Positions 1 through 8,346 of a stretch of DNA of 64,000 nt are shown here, one piece after another. The stretch is from contig RCZF01000006.1 in NCBI GenBank assembly GCA_006438735.1, forward strand, positions 1 to 64,000. The letters run 5' to 3'. A program made the position numbers and the translations under genes. The stretch is from Sphingomonas koreensis (lineage in GTDB: Bacteria; Pseudomonadota; Alphaproteobacteria; Sphingomonadales; Sphingomonadaceae). Under the pieces are notes generated by a model. That model searched no databases and was not told the DNA's origin. It worked only from the letters and a program-made list of their open reading frames with translations. Numbering within the stretch: position 1 is the first letter of the stretch; each line of letters starts with the position of its first letter.

Positions 1-229
1 CGAACACGCCCATCAGGGTCCAGCGCCGGTAGCGCCGGAACACGCTGTTCCACTTGCCATAGTCGTTCGGCAGCAGACGCCATTGCGCCCCCGACCGCGC
101 CACCCACATCATGCCCTCGAAATACCGACGGTTGTCGCCGGCGGGACGGCATCCGCGTCCCTGTTCGGGCGGCAACAACGGACCGATCAGCGCCCACTCT
201 TCGTCCGATACCCCAATCCGATCGCTCAA
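1..229 (-). CDS. IS5-family transposase, N-terminal part (runs off the window)
   Basis: Reading the minus strand from a TTG at 229 gives about 76 residues beginning LSDRIGVSDEEWALIGPLLP and continuing through RYFEGMMWVARSGAQWRLLP and FRRYRRWTLMGVF. This is the DUF4096-type N-terminal domain of IS5/IS427-like transposases, which precedes the DDE domain. A GGAGG lies 6 bases upstream of the TTG. The catalytic half lies outside the window, so it cannot be said whether the gene is intact or is the usual two-frame orfA/orfB pair. It is part of the accessory segment beside tRNA-Glu. Confidence 0.75.
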   Translation of the reverse strand, partial: MSDRIGVSDEEWALIGPLLPPEQGRGCRPAGDNRRYFEGMMWVARSGAQWRLLPNDYGKWNSVFRRYRRWTLMGVF

Positions 230-275
230 CGCTGCCTCCAAAAGACAGCCTTGAATCAACCTCCGAGTCTCAGGT
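1..275 (-). mobile_element. One end of an IS5-type insertion sequence
   Basis: The transposase start is followed outward by about 45 bases. In this stretch, on the minus strand, GAGACTCGGAGGTTGATTC at 254-272 looks like a terminal inverted repeat of an IS5-group element. The other end is outside the window, so the terminal repeat and target duplication cannot be paired and the exact edge is a guess. Confidence 0.4.
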
Positions 276-672
276 CAAGCTTTGTCCACGACGCCTAGGC
301 AAGTAAGCGATACGCGCTCGTCGAAGGTGGTTCCCACCGCCCTGCGTCAATCGCCCGCCACGACTGGATGTCCGCTTTCGATAAGCGCTGTCGAGGTCGG
401 GACCGGCGCCTATTGGGGCAACTGCGGACCGGCAGTTTTCCTGACGAATAGCTGAACGGCGGCTTCGAGGTGATCCGAGGCGCTTTTACCGCGACGAACG
501 GCTACGGTTGGTGGAAAGCGGACCGGCTGCATTCGGGTCAGAAAACGCATTTAGCCGACGATCGTTCATGTGGAGCGGACGGCGACTTAGCGTCGTCAAG
601 CCCCCTCTAAGGGCTAAGAACCGGCGCCAAGAAGCAGCAGTGATTAGTTGTAGAGCGGCGAAAAGGCGCGCG
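276..672. other. Gene-poor accessory spacer
   Basis: No open frame here shows recognisable protein content. The only structure noticed is a 10-bp inverted pair, GTCCGCTTTC at 370-379 and GAAAGCGGAC at 514-523, enclosing about 134 bp. It could be a decayed miniature element or chance. The stretch lies between the IS end and a truncated hydrolase and fits scrambled island DNA. Confidence 0.4.
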
Positions 673-1440
673 CTACCGCACTTGTCCCATCGCCCTGTCA
701 CTTTTCGACCACAGTGTATCTCGAAGCCAGTCGCCAACGAGTGCCACAAGGCGAGGCGATCCGAGGTACGGGCCCAACTTCGACGCCTCATCCGGCGCGC
801 CTATGGCAGCGCCTTCTTGAAACGAGTGGCCAAGCCCGTCCAGCATCACAACTCGAGCGCGGCGGTTGCTCGCCAAAGCGGCACGTGCCGCAGGTGCGTC
901 GTCCACCACCGTATCCTTGGTCCCGTAGATCGCTAGAACGGATATATGCAGGGCCTTGAGATTGGAGGCCGAGCGTAACTTGCTCCCTTTCCAGGCCTCT
1001 GGAACGTCGATCATCGCGAGCGCTTGTTCCGCCTGCGGCCGCGGGAACCCCGCTGCCTCGAACCGGTCGACAGCGTTTGCACGAAGGCGTGAGATCGTTG
1101 CCGCATCTCTGTTGTCCACGCGAGCCTGGAGCAAAGTCATAGCCGCATCCGCCGCCGGGCCGATGAGGGTGTCACGGCCGCCGACAACCATCTTCATCAT
1201 CTGCCTGTAAAGCCCCTTCCTGACGTAAGGCAGCCCGTCGCCGACATTGCCCGCCAGCGTCACCACGGCCGCAATGTTGGGATCGGCAGCCGCCGCGGCG
1301 GGCGCGATCACACCGCCCCCGCTATGGCCGACCAACGCAATGCGGCTGCCGGCGATATCCGAGCGATGGCGCATCGCCGCAACAGCGGCGGCAGCGTCCG
1401 CGGTCACCCGTTGCGGCAAGGCGCTGGCGCGCGAGCTCCA
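673..1440 (-). pseudogene. Alpha/beta hydrolase (dienelactone hydrolase-like), N-terminus lost
   Basis: The minus frame encodes the C-terminal two thirds of an alpha/beta hydrolase. The nucleophile elbow is GHSGGG, the acid is in YGTKDTVVDD and the histidine is in LDGLGHSFQEG, so the whole catalytic triad survives. The first strands and oxyanion region expected upstream are absent. Around 1420-1440 the homology stops and the sequence becomes the N-terminus of an integrase in a different frame. The frame stays open to 1461 only through non-homologous residues. I read it as a remnant truncated by recombination; a short product from an internal start cannot be excluded. Confidence 0.6.
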
Positions 1441-1627
1441 ACTGCTGCTCGAACTGGGCATTCAGCCCGACAAAAAGCTGAGAGGCGCGCACGAAGTCTT
1501 TCGTACGTAATGAGCGCTTGTAGAGGGTTTGGCCGCCAAACGCCGACCGGAGAATCTCTGGGATCTGTCGCCGCAGATAATAGGCCCCGGTCTGGGGATG
1601 CTTCCAAGGCGTTGCCATTTGCGCCAT
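1420..1627 (-). pseudogene. Tyrosine recombinase/integrase, N-terminal fragment
   Basis: From ATG 1627 the minus strand encodes MAQMATPWKHPQTGAYYLRR, then IPEILRSAFGGQ and SLRTKDFVRASQLF. This is the N-terminal DUF6538-like domain typical of tRNA-targeting phage or island integrases. After about 65 residues the homology ends at a junction with a hydrolase remnant in another frame, so the core-binding and catalytic R-H-R-Y domains are missing. The gene starts 84 bases from the tRNA-Glu 3' end and points away from it, the usual position of an integrase at the edge of an island integrated into a tRNA gene. Confidence 0.65.
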
Positions 1628-1710
1628 TTCTACTCCGCTGTACCAAGGCGCTGTACCAGCGAGCGGTGTAGAAAAGCTGAATCTAGGCTTTCCGGCCCTA
1701 AACTGGCCGG

Positions 1711-1740
1711 TGGTGACCCCTACGGGAATCGAACCCGTGT
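1711..1740 (-). other. Putative attachment site in the 3' end of tRNA-Glu
   Basis: The T-arm and acceptor half of tRNA-Glu sits immediately beside a truncated integrase, the arrangement left by integration into a tRNA 3' end. The matching duplicate at the far island end would lie left of the window, so this is inferred from position only. Confidence 0.4.
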
Positions 1741-1786
1741 TTCAGCCGTGAAAGGGCCGCGTCCTAGACCGCTAGACGAAGGGGCC
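1711..1786 (-). tRNA. tRNA-Glu (anticodon TTC)
   Basis: The minus strand folds as a full tRNA. The acceptor stem GGCCCCT pairs with AGGGGTC with one G-U pair. The anticodon loop is CTTTCAC with anticodon TTC, and the T-arm is ACGGG-TTCGAAT-CCCGT. The discriminator A is followed by an encoded CCA at 1713-1711. It separates the accessory left end from the conserved chromosome starting with recJ and is the likely integration target of the adjacent integrase. Confidence 0.95.
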
Positions 1787-1862
1787 ATGCCCGCGAGCGG
1801 ACAGTGGAGGTGCCGGTTAGGCAAAGCCGGTCTGCCGGTCAAGCCTTGAGGTGCGCCGCGCG

Positions 1863-3626
1863 TCAATCGGCCCAGGCGGCGTCGTCGATATGGAGCTCGG
1901 CCGCCGGCCTGGCGCCCCAATCGTCGATCTTGGCGCGACCTGCCAGCCACAGCCGGCGATGCGGGGCCGCGCCGAGCAATGCCTGGCCGAGCGCGGTTTC
2001 GGCCTGGCGGAAGGCGACGCCCTTGAGGCTGCCGGCGCCGTCCCCCGCCACGATCACGCGGACGTGGCCGTTGCCGACGACATCCGCCTTGATAATCCGC
2101 ACCGGGCCGGCGGCGACGCGCGGTGACGGCCAGCCCATGCCGTAAGGGCCGCCCGCCTCGAGCGATTCGACCAGCGCGGGCGTAACCCCGCCGGGCGCGA
2201 GCAGCGCATCGAGCAGCAGGGCGCGGTCGCCGATCGAGCGCGCGACGACGGCGCTAAGCCGCTCTTCGAGGAAATCGGCAAATTGTTCGAGCGTATCTTC
2301 GATGATCGTCAACCCCGCCGCCATCGCATGCCCGCCGCCGGCGACGAGCAGCCCGCTATCCTTCGCCGCCAGCACAGCCGCGCCGAGATCGACGCCGGCG
2401 ATCGAGCGACCCGATCCCTTGCCGACGCCGTCGTCATCGAGCGCGACGACGATCGCCGGCCGGCCGAATTTTTCCTTCAGCCGCCCCGCGACGATGCCGA
2501 TCACCCCGGCGTGCCAGCCGCGGCCGGCGGCGACGATCACGGCGCGGTTGCTTTTGGTCGCGGCGATCGCCTCGGCGGCTTCCTGAACGATCGCCTCGAT
2601 CGCGCGGCGTTCTTCGTTGAGACGATCGAGCTCGGCAGCGATCGCGCGCGCTTCGTCAGGGTCGCGCGTGGTCAACAGGCGGACGCCGAGATCGGACTTG
2701 CCGACCCGCCCGCCGGCGTTGATCCGCGGGCCGAGCGCGAAGCCGAGATCGGTCGCGGTCGGCGCGCGGCTCAGCCGCGACGCTTCGATCAGCGCGTTGA
2801 GCCCGATGTTGCGGCGCTGCGCCATCACCTTGAGCCCTTGCGCGACGAACGCGCGGTTGAGCCCCTTCAGTTGTGCGACATCGGCGACGGTGCCGAGCGC
2901 GACGATATCGAGCAAGTCGATCAGCCGCGGCTCGTCGCGCGCGGCGAAGAAGCCGCGCAACCGCAGCGTGCGCACCAGCGCCGCCGCGAGCAGGAACGCG
3001 ACGCCGACCGCGGCGAGATGACCGTGCGCCGCGCCGTCGGTTTCGTCGAGCCGATTGGGATTGACCAGCGCATGCGCGTGGGGAAGGGCGGCGGCGCATT
3101 TGTGATGATCGACGACGATCACATCGACCCCGGCATCGCGCGCCATCGCCAGCGCCTCGAACGCCTGCGCGCCGCAATCGACAGTGACGATCAGCGATGC
3201 GCCGCCCTCGGCGATCCGCACCAGCGCCGGCCCCGACGGGCCATAGCCTTCCATCAGCCGATCGGGGATATAGGCCTGCGGATCGAGCCCGAGATCGCGC
3301 AGCAGCAGCACCATCAGCGCAGCCGAGGTTGCGCCATCGACGTCGTAATCGCCGAACACCGTTATCGCTTCGCCGGCGATCACCGCATCGGCCAGGCGAT
3401 CGGCCGCCTTGTCCATATCGCGGAAGATCGAAGGATCGGGCATGAAGCCGCGGATGCTGGGGCTGCGGTGGGCGTCGAGCGCGTCGCGCGGGCAGCCGCG
3501 CGCGAGCAGCAGTTGCGTGACGAGATCGTCGGGCGCGAAATCGGGATCGCGGGCATCGGCCTCGAGCGCGCGCCAGCGCCACGGCTGGCCGAGGATCGAT
3601 TGGTGGATGTTGAGAACGGGGCTCAC
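1863..3626 (-). CDS. recJ: Single-stranded-DNA-specific 5'-3' exonuclease RecJ
   Basis: 587 residues, the usual RecJ length. The enzyme degrades 5'-ended single strands in RecF recombination, mismatch repair and base-excision repair. The DHH phosphoesterase motifs are visible: DYDVDG (D93, D95, D97) and VVDHHK (173-175). A DHHA1 domain with GRSIAGVDLG and GGGHAMAAGL follows, and then the C-terminal OB fold. The start is a GTG at 3626 with AAGGA just upstream. The gene is preceded by a palindromic repeat shared with another intergenic region of this window. Confidence 0.95.
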   Translation of the reverse strand: MSPVLNIHQSILGQPWRWRALEADARDPDFAPDDLVTQLLLARGCPRDALDAHRSPSIRGFMPDPSIFRDMDKAADRLADAVIAGEAITVFGDYDVDGATSAALMVLLLRDLGLDPQAYIPDRLMEGYGPSGPALVRIAEGGASLIVTVDCGAQAFEALAMARDAGVDVIVVDHHKCAAALPHAHALVNPNRLDETDGAAHGHLAAVGVAFLLAAALVRTLRLRGFFAARDEPRLIDLLDIVALGTVADVAQLKGLNRAFVAQGLKVMAQRRNIGLNALIEASRLSRAPTATDLGFALGPRINAGGRVGKSDLGVRLLTTRDPDEARAIAAELDRLNEERRAIEAIVQEAAEAIAATKSNRAVIVAAGRGWHAGVIGIVAGRLKEKFGRPAIVVALDDDGVGKGSGRSIAGVDLGAAVLAAKDSGLLVAGGGHAMAAGLTIIEDTLEQFADFLEERLSAVVARSIGDRALLLDALLAPGGVTPALVESLEAGGPYGMGWPSPRVAAGPVRIIKADVVGNGHVRVIVAGDGAGSLKGVAFRQAETALGQALLGAAPHRRLWLAGRAKIDDWGARPAAELHIDDAAWAD

Positions 3627-3664
3627 ATGCTTCCTTCGAGGGTCAAGCAGGGCTGAATCGTGAC

Positions 3665-3740
3665 GGCGCCGGCCCGCTCCCCCACACGGCCGCCCGTAAA
3701 ATATTGCCGACGGGTGGCCGTGTGAGGGGCGGGCGGCGCC
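3665..3740. repeat. Long imperfect palindrome, family A (possible terminator)
   Basis: Arms at 3665-3696 and 3711-3740 pair over about 30 bases around an AT-rich loop. The first 18 bases of the left arm are identical to 11936-11953, in another palindrome of this window, so this is a dispersed element and not a one-off hairpin. It lies between the stop of the prolyl-4-hydroxylase gene and the start of recJ, both on the minus strand, and may end the upstream transcript. Confidence 0.7.
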
Positions 3741-3763
3741 GCGTCAGCGCAGCCGCCGCTACG

Positions 3764-4441
3764 CTAGCGTATCCAATGCCCTTCGCGAAACCATTTGGTG
3801 ACGATGTATTTGACGCCCTTCACCACCGGCATGCCTTCATGGAGCGTTGCCGGATTGGCGGTGCCGTCGGGCGCCATGTTGTTCCAGGCAAGCAGCAGCC
3901 CGCGCCTGGGCTTGAAGCGCACGCCGGCCTGCGGGAACCAGGTCGCGCCGCCTTCATCGACATTATTGAGATAGATCATCGCCGTCCAGGTGCGTTGCCC
4001 GCCCTCATGGCGCACGCGCTGCCAATAGTCCTCGCTTTCATGGAAATAATCATGATGCGCGCGGAATTGCTGGCCGGGGGCGTAGCGCTGGCCCTGCATC
4101 GTCTCGCCGTGCTCGGGATCGAGCCCGAGCAGCCGGGCAATGCTTTCGTCGATCGGGCGGATATGCGGCGCCCAGCGATCCATGTCGCAGCTCTCGCTGG
4201 TGCGGAAATTGGCGTCGGGGCTCGACGACAGCAGCGTCGAGGGCCGGCGGTTGGTGTCGATCACGTCGATCAGCGACTGGCACTGGGCAGCGTCGAGATA
4301 GTCATCCTGGAAATAGAGTTGCGCGGTCTCGATCGCGGCGCGGGTGATCGCCGGATTGGCGTCGAGCCGTGCGGCGACGGCTTCGCCGATCCGCTTGCGC
4401 TGGGCGATCGCCGATTGCGGCTTGTTCTTGAAGAATAGCAT
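3764..4441 (-). CDS. 2OG-Fe(II) oxygenase, prolyl-4-hydroxylase-like
   Basis: 225 residues. The C-terminal P4Hc double-stranded beta-helix carries the iron ligands in AHHDYFHE (HxD) and TLHEGMPV (distal His), and the 2-oxoglutarate-binding Lys is probably in KGVKYIVTKW. GGATWFPQAG and LLLAWNN are typical of the family. It should hydroxylate a side chain, probably proline, using O2, Fe(II) and 2-oxoglutarate; the substrate is unknown. There is no signal peptide, so it acts in the cytoplasm. It is followed on the same strand by recJ but separated from it by a palindrome. Confidence 0.88.
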   Translation of the reverse strand: MLFFKNKPQSAIAQRKRIGEAVAARLDANPAITRAAIETAQLYFQDDYLDAAQCQSLIDVIDTNRRPSTLLSSSPDANFRTSESCDMDRWAPHIRPIDESIARLLGLDPEHGETMQGQRYAPGQQFRAHHDYFHESEDYWQRVRHEGGQRTWTAMIYLNNVDEGGATWFPQAGVRFKPRRGLLLAWNNMAPDGTANPATLHEGMPVVKGVKYIVTKWFREGHWIR

Positions 4442-4479
4442 GACGCCGGCGAATGTGCCCCTGGCGCGGCAAAAGGCAA

Positions 4480-4510
4480 GGCCCGGCGAGGTGCTTTTCC
4501 TCGCCGGGCC
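4480..4510 (-). terminator. Intrinsic terminator after the RcnB-like gene
   Basis: A perfect 12-bp stem, GGCCCGGCGAGG paired with CCTCGCCGGGCC, encloses a 7-base loop. On the minus strand it is followed by TTGCCTTTTGC. It begins 8 bases after the rcnB-like stop and fits rho-independent termination of that gene. Confidence 0.75.
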
Positions 4511-4518
4511 GCGACCGT

Positions 4519-5388
4519 TTACCAGAAGATGCCGTAGACCACGTCGGCGACATAGCCGGTGCGAACATCGACGAGCATCGCATCGTTGTAATAACGCACC
4601 CAGCGGTACGGGCCGTAGGCCGGCGGCAAGCGATAATCATAGGGATCGCCGATCCAATAGTTCGATCCGAACAGGATCGAGCTCAGCCGGAAGCCGACGT
4701 TGAAGCGGCGATAGCCGTAGTTCCAGTTCCGCGGCGCATAATAGCGCGGCAGATGATAGGCGCTGCGGTTGCGCGTGCGATAGCTCTGCCAATTGTAACG
4801 CTGATCGCCGCGCCAGCCGCGATTGAACGCCTGGCGGTCGTCGCCGTGCCCGCGGTTCTGGGCGTAGCCGCCGCGATAACCCTGCGCACGCTGGTCGCCG
4901 CGATACCCTGCGGCGTGCTGGCTGCCGCGATACCCTTCGGCGCGCTGGTTGCCCCGATACCCTTCGGCGCGCTGGTTGCCCCGATACCCTTCGGCACGCT
5001 GATCGCCGCGATACCCCTCGGCGCGCTGATCGCCGCGGCGATCCTGGCCGCGCGCCTGTCCGCGATAGCCGGCGACGCTCGCCTTGCGATCGACGCGGCC
5101 GGCGGGACGTGCCTGTTGCGGCCGGGCGATCTGCTGAGGACGGCCCGCTGCGCCGCCGAAGCGGCCGTTGCCACGATCGGGCGCGGCCTGCGGACGGGCC
5201 TGCGCGGCGGCGTTCGGCCGGCCGGCGGGGGCGGCGCGCGCCGGCGCGGCGCGGTTGCCGCCGCGATCGGCATGGTTCTGGCCATGCGCTTCGCCGCGAT
5301 CGCCGCGGTCGCGGTGATCCTGGGCGTTGGCGGTGGCGGGCATCATCGCGGTAGCGCCGAGCAGCGCGACCAAAAGGGGAATGCGCAT
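4519..5388 (-). CDS. RcnB-like periplasmic protein with a tandem-repeat insert
   Basis: 289 residues from ATG 5388, chosen because AGGAG lies 7 bases upstream and the protein then opens with a clean signal peptide (MRIPLLVALLGA to ANAQ). A long, low-complexity, Arg/Gly/Gln-rich, strongly basic middle contains about six copies of a nine-residue unit of the type YRGDQRAEG. The C-terminus holds the RcnB domain with YRWVRYYNDAMLVDVRTGYV ending in VYGIFW. In E. coli RcnB is a small periplasmic protein of Ni/Co homeostasis. Here the large repetitive insert is unlike that protein and its role is unknown. A strong terminator follows. Confidence 0.8.
   Translation of the reverse strand: MRIPLLVALLGATAMMPATANAQDHRDRGDRGEAHGQNHADRGGNRAAPARAAPAGRPNAAAQARPQAAPDRGNGRFGGAAGRPQQIARPQQARPAGRVDRKASVAGYRGQARGQDRRGDQRAEGYRGDQRAEGYRGNQRAEGYRGNQRAEGYRGSQHAAGYRGDQRAQGYRGGYAQNRGHGDDRQAFNRGWRGDQRYNWQSYRTRNRSAYHLPRYYAPRNWNYGYRRFNVGFRLSSILFGSNYWIGDPYDYRLPPAYGPYRWVRYYNDAMLVDVRTGYVADVVYGIFW
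4875..5040 (-). repeat. 27-bp tandem repeats inside the RcnB-like gene
   Basis: Roughly six 27-bp units encode YRG-[DNS]-Q-[RH]-A-[EQA]-G. Two central units (about 4930-4990) are nearly identical at the DNA level, indicating recent duplication or slippage. The copies vary mostly at the Asp/Asn/Ser position. Confidence 0.85.
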
Positions 5389-5498
5389 CGATTGTCTCCT
5401 GGGGAGCGTCGGCACGGCGCCGGCGTCATCCTGCGACGACATATGCCTCCGCCGCGATGAGCCGATGCTGAATTGCCGCGTCAGCGATGCGAAAGCAT

Positions 5499-6041
5499 TC
5501 AGCGCTTCGGCGGCGCCAAGGCGGGCACCAGCCTGGCCGCGTCGGCCGGGCTGATGCCGGGGCGCGGGCCGACCGCGATCTGATCTTCGCCGCGCTGCAC
5601 CCGCGCGGCGCGCTGGATTGCATCGACCAGCCGGGGATAGATGCCGCAGCGGCAGATGTTGGTGATCGTCGCCTTGATATCTTCTTCGGACGGATCGGGG
5701 TTCTTGCGGATCAGCACCGCCGCGGCCATCACCATCCCGGGAATGCAGAAGCCGCATTGCGGCACGTTGCCGGCGATGAAGGCGAGCTGCACCGGGTGAT
5801 CGCGCTCGCGCGCCAGCCCCTCGATCGTGGTGACGAAGCTGCCCTCGATCGATCCGATCGTCGCCTGGCAGGATCGCACCGCCTCGCCATCGATGTCGAC
5901 GGTGCACGCGCCGCAATCGCCCGCGCCGCAGCCATATTTGGTGCCGGTGAGATTGGATCCGTCGCGCAGCGCCCATAACAAAGGCGTCGCCGGGTCCATC
6001 TTATATTCGACCGGTTGGTTGTTGACGGTGAAGCGGGTCAT
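5499..6041 (-). CDS. (2Fe-2S)-binding small subunit of a molybdenum hydroxylase (isoquinoline/aldehyde oxidoreductase type)
   Basis: 180 residues. The first cluster motif is GCGAGDCGACTV, preceded by YG; the second is CGFCIPGMV with NICRCGIYPRL. These are the two [2Fe-2S] domains of xanthine-oxidase-family small subunits, which pass electrons from the molybdopterin subunit. No molybdopterin-binding large subunit or FAD subunit lies nearby: upstream is a class II aldolase and downstream the RcnB-like gene. The subunit is therefore an orphan whose partner must be elsewhere. Its Shine-Dalgarno GGGAGGGGAAG comes from the end of a dispersed palindromic repeat. Confidence 0.88.
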   Translation of the reverse strand: MTRFTVNNQPVEYKMDPATPLLWALRDGSNLTGTKYGCGAGDCGACTVDIDGEAVRSCQATIGSIEGSFVTTIEGLARERDHPVQLAFIAGNVPQCGFCIPGMVMAAAVLIRKNPDPSEEDIKATITNICRCGIYPRLVDAIQRAARVQRGEDQIAVGPRPGISPADAARLVPALAPPKR

Positions 6042-6146
6042 CTCTTCCCCTCCCGCTTGCCGGAAGGGTTAGGGGAGGGCTTGTCGGTGACGCTCACCCG
6101 CGTTGACATGCCCTCCCCCGGCCCCTCCCGCAAGCGCGAGGGGGAA
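6042..6146. repeat. Intergenic palindromic repeat, family B
   Basis: Two GC-rich palindromic blocks of the type CCCCTCCCGCTTGC and CCCCTCCCGCAAGCGCGAG flank a spacer containing GACATGCCCTCCCC. The element fills the whole gap between the aldolase stop and the start of the 2Fe-2S gene. A close relative lies at 34537-34641 in the suf operon with the same two blocks and the same GACATGCCCTCCCC. Confidence 0.85.
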
Positions 6147-6908
6147 TCAATCTCGCCAGCCGGTGTCGATCTTATCGACCAGCCGCACCATCGCGTCGAA
6201 ATCGGCCTTGCCGACGCCGCCGGGGATCTGCACCTTCGAAAGATCGCGCTGGTGCACCGCGATCACGTCCGCCGGCACTTCGATCGGCGTGCCCATCGCG
6301 GCGGTGGCGACCTGGATCTCGCAGGCGCGTTGCAGCGACCAATGTTTGAGGAACGCCTCGGGCAAGGTGCGACCCATCACCAGGATGCCGTGGTTCTTGA
6401 GCAGCATCACGCGCTTGTCGCCGAGATGCTCGATCAACCGCGCGCCTTCTTCCGAGCGCACGGTGACGCCCTCGAAATCGTGATAGGCGATCTGGCCGGC
6501 GAAATTGCAGGCGTAGAAGTTGGTCGGCCGCAGCCCGCCCTCGACCGAGCTGACCGCCATGCCTGCCGTGGTATGCGTATGCATGATGCAATGCGCGTCG
6601 GGCAGGTTCTTGTGGAACAGCGCGTGCTGCGTGAAGCCCGCGAGATTGACCGGATAGGGGCTGTCGTCGAGCTTGTTGCCGTCGATATCGATCTTGACCA
6701 GCGTCGAGGCGGTCACTTCGCTGAAATGCAGGCCGAACGGGTTGATCAGGAACGCGCCGTCCTCATCGGGCAGCTTCAGCGTGATGTGGTTGTAGATCAT
6801 CTCGTCCCAACCAAGCATCGCGAACACACGGTAACAGGCGGCGAGCTGCTGCCGCGTCTCCCATTCCGCTTCGCTCATCCGGCTGTTGCGCAGCGCTGCG
6901 GTCGCCAT
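6147..6908 (-). CDS. Class II aldolase/adducin-family protein
   Basis: 253 residues from ATG 6908, which has AAGGAG 7 bases upstream; an upstream in-frame start at 6950 has no such site. The class II aldolase fold is shown by the metal-binding histidines in HTHTTAG and the later LLKNHGILVMG. The family includes fuculose-1-phosphate and ribulose-5-phosphate enzymes as well as decarboxylases; this closer group (long N-terminus with MIYNHITLKLP) has no firm substrate. It is cytosolic. The gene is separated from the next only by a dispersed repeat. Confidence 0.85.
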   Translation of the reverse strand: MATAALRNSRMSEAEWETRQQLAACYRVFAMLGWDEMIYNHITLKLPDEDGAFLINPFGLHFSEVTASTLVKIDIDGNKLDDSPYPVNLAGFTQHALFHKNLPDAHCIMHTHTTAGMAVSSVEGGLRPTNFYACNFAGQIAYHDFEGVTVRSEEGARLIEHLGDKRVMLLKNHGILVMGRTLPEAFLKHWSLQRACEIQVATAAMGTPIEVPADVIAVHQRDLSKVQIPGGVGKADFDAMVRLVDKIDTGWRD

Positions 6909-6977
6909 CGCTCTCTCCTTCGAGTTGTGATTTGCAACGAAGTATCGCACGCGCCCCGCGCAAGGGCAACGGCGCGG

Positions 6978-8285
6978 TCAGGCCGCGACGGCGATCCGCT
7001 CGATCCCGGCCAGCGAATTGGGGCCGGCCTGGGCAAGTTCGACACGGACCATGTCGCCGATCACCGCTTCGGTGATGAGATGGACCGATTGCAGCCAGGG
7101 CGACTTGCCGAGCATCTGGCCGGGGAGCTTGCCGCGGCGTTCGATCAGCACGTCGCAGCTGCGGCCCAGCGTGGCGGCGTTGAACGCGGCCTGATCGCGG
7201 TTGATCGCGGCCTGGAGGCGCTGCAGGCGCTCGTCCATCACTTGCGGATCGATCTGATCGGCCATCGTCGCGGCGGGCGTGCCGGGGCGCGGCGAATAGT
7301 TGAAGCTGAACGCCTGCGCATAGCCGACTGCATCGACAAGGCTGAGCGTGTCGGCGAAATCGGCCTCGGTCTCGCCCGGAAAACCGACGATGAAATCGCC
7401 CGAAAGCGCGATATCGGGGCGGCTGCTGCGGACGCGATCGAGCACGCGCAGATACGAATCGCGGGTGTGGCTGCGGTTCATCGCCTTGAGAATGCCGCTG
7501 CTGCCCGATTGCACCGGCAGGTGAAGGAACGGCATCAGCTTTTCGACGTCGGCATGCGCGTCGATCAACCCTTGCGTCATGTCGTTGGGGTGGCTGGTGG
7601 TGTAGCGGATGCGCGCCAAGCCGGGGATGCGATCGAGCGCGCGGATCAGGTGATCGAGGCCGCGGCCGTCCGCGTCGGCCCAGGCGTTGACGTTCTGGCC
7701 GAGCAAGCTGATCTCGCGCGCGCCGGCATCGACCAGCGCCTTGGCCTCGTCGACGATATGGGCGAACGACCGGCTGACCTCGGCGCCGCGGGTATAGGGC
7801 ACTACGCAATAGGTGCAGAATTTGTCGCAGCCTTCCTGCACCGTCAGGAACGCCGAAGGGCCGACCTTGCGCCGCGCCGGCAGCGCGCCGAACTTGCTGG
7901 CGATCGGCATATCGGTATCAAGCGCCGCTTCGCCGCGCGCGGCCCGGGCGACCAGATCGGGCAGGTTGTGATAGGCCTGCGGGCCGACCACGACATCGAC
8001 CTTGGCGCGGCGCACGATCTCCGCGCCTTCGGCCTGGGCGACGCAGCCGGCGACTGCAATCATCGGATCGGCGTGTTTGCGCAGGCGGCCGATGTCCGAA
8101 TAGACCTTTTCGGTCGCGCGCTCGCGGATGTGGCAGGTGTTGAGCACGACCAGATCGGCCTCGGCAGCGTCGGCCGGCGTCATCCCTTGCGCGGTCATCA
8201 ATTCGGCCATGCGCTCGCCGTCATAGACGTTCATCTGGCAGCCGAACGATTTGACGGCGAAGGTCTTGGGGGCGGGCTTGGTCAT
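6978..8285 (-). CDS. miaB: tRNA-2-methylthio-N6-dimethylallyladenosine synthase MiaB
   Basis: 435 residues. The radical-SAM methylthiotransferase adds the 2-methylthio group to i6A37 of tRNAs reading UNN codons. The N-terminal UPF0004 domain carries the auxiliary [4Fe-4S] cysteines C15 (SFGCQMN), C51 and C81. The radical-SAM triad is C143, C147 and C150 (CDKFCTYC). A TRAM domain ends the protein. ATG 8285 was chosen over an upstream in-frame start because the family begins a few residues before KSFGCQMN. It lies downstream of the MAPEG, plsC and fur genes on the same strand. Confidence 0.96.
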   Translation of the reverse strand: MTKPAPKTFAVKSFGCQMNVYDGERMAELMTAQGMTPADAAEADLVVLNTCHIRERATEKVYSDIGRLRKHADPMIAVAGCVAQAEGAEIVRRAKVDVVVGPQAYHNLPDLVARAARGEAALDTDMPIASKFGALPARRKVGPSAFLTVQEGCDKFCTYCVVPYTRGAEVSRSFAHIVDEAKALVDAGAREISLLGQNVNAWADADGRGLDHLIRALDRIPGLARIRYTTSHPNDMTQGLIDAHADVEKLMPFLHLPVQSGSSGILKAMNRSHTRDSYLRVLDRVRSSRPDIALSGDFIVGFPGETEADFADTLSLVDAVGYAQAFSFNYSPRPGTPAATMADQIDPQVMDERLQRLQAAINRDQAAFNAATLGRSCDVLIERRGKLPGQMLGKSPWLQSVHLITEAVIGDMVRVELAQAGPNSLAGIERIAVAA

Positions 8286-8346
8286 CGGCGAGCGCCTATA
8301 ACCGCGAAGCGCCCTCGCGTCGATGGCGCGCCGGCGAGTTAGGGGG

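Noticed and set aside
2283..3656. Long plus-strand open frame opposite recJ
   Set aside because: It is the complement of the recJ reading frame in high-GC DNA; its Arg/Asp-rich composition matches no family, while recJ has full motifs.
4875..5040. Regular repeats that might be a CRISPR array
   Set aside because: The units are tandem without spacers and keep the reading frame of the RcnB-like protein.
5389..5976. N-terminal extension of the RcnB-like frame
   Set aside because: It runs antisense-free through the 2Fe-2S gene in another frame; the ribosome site and signal peptide at 5388 fix the start.
6015..8342. 775-residue plus-strand open frame opposite the aldolase and miaB
   Set aside because: It is antisense to two well-supported genes and has the repetitive composition of a shadow frame.
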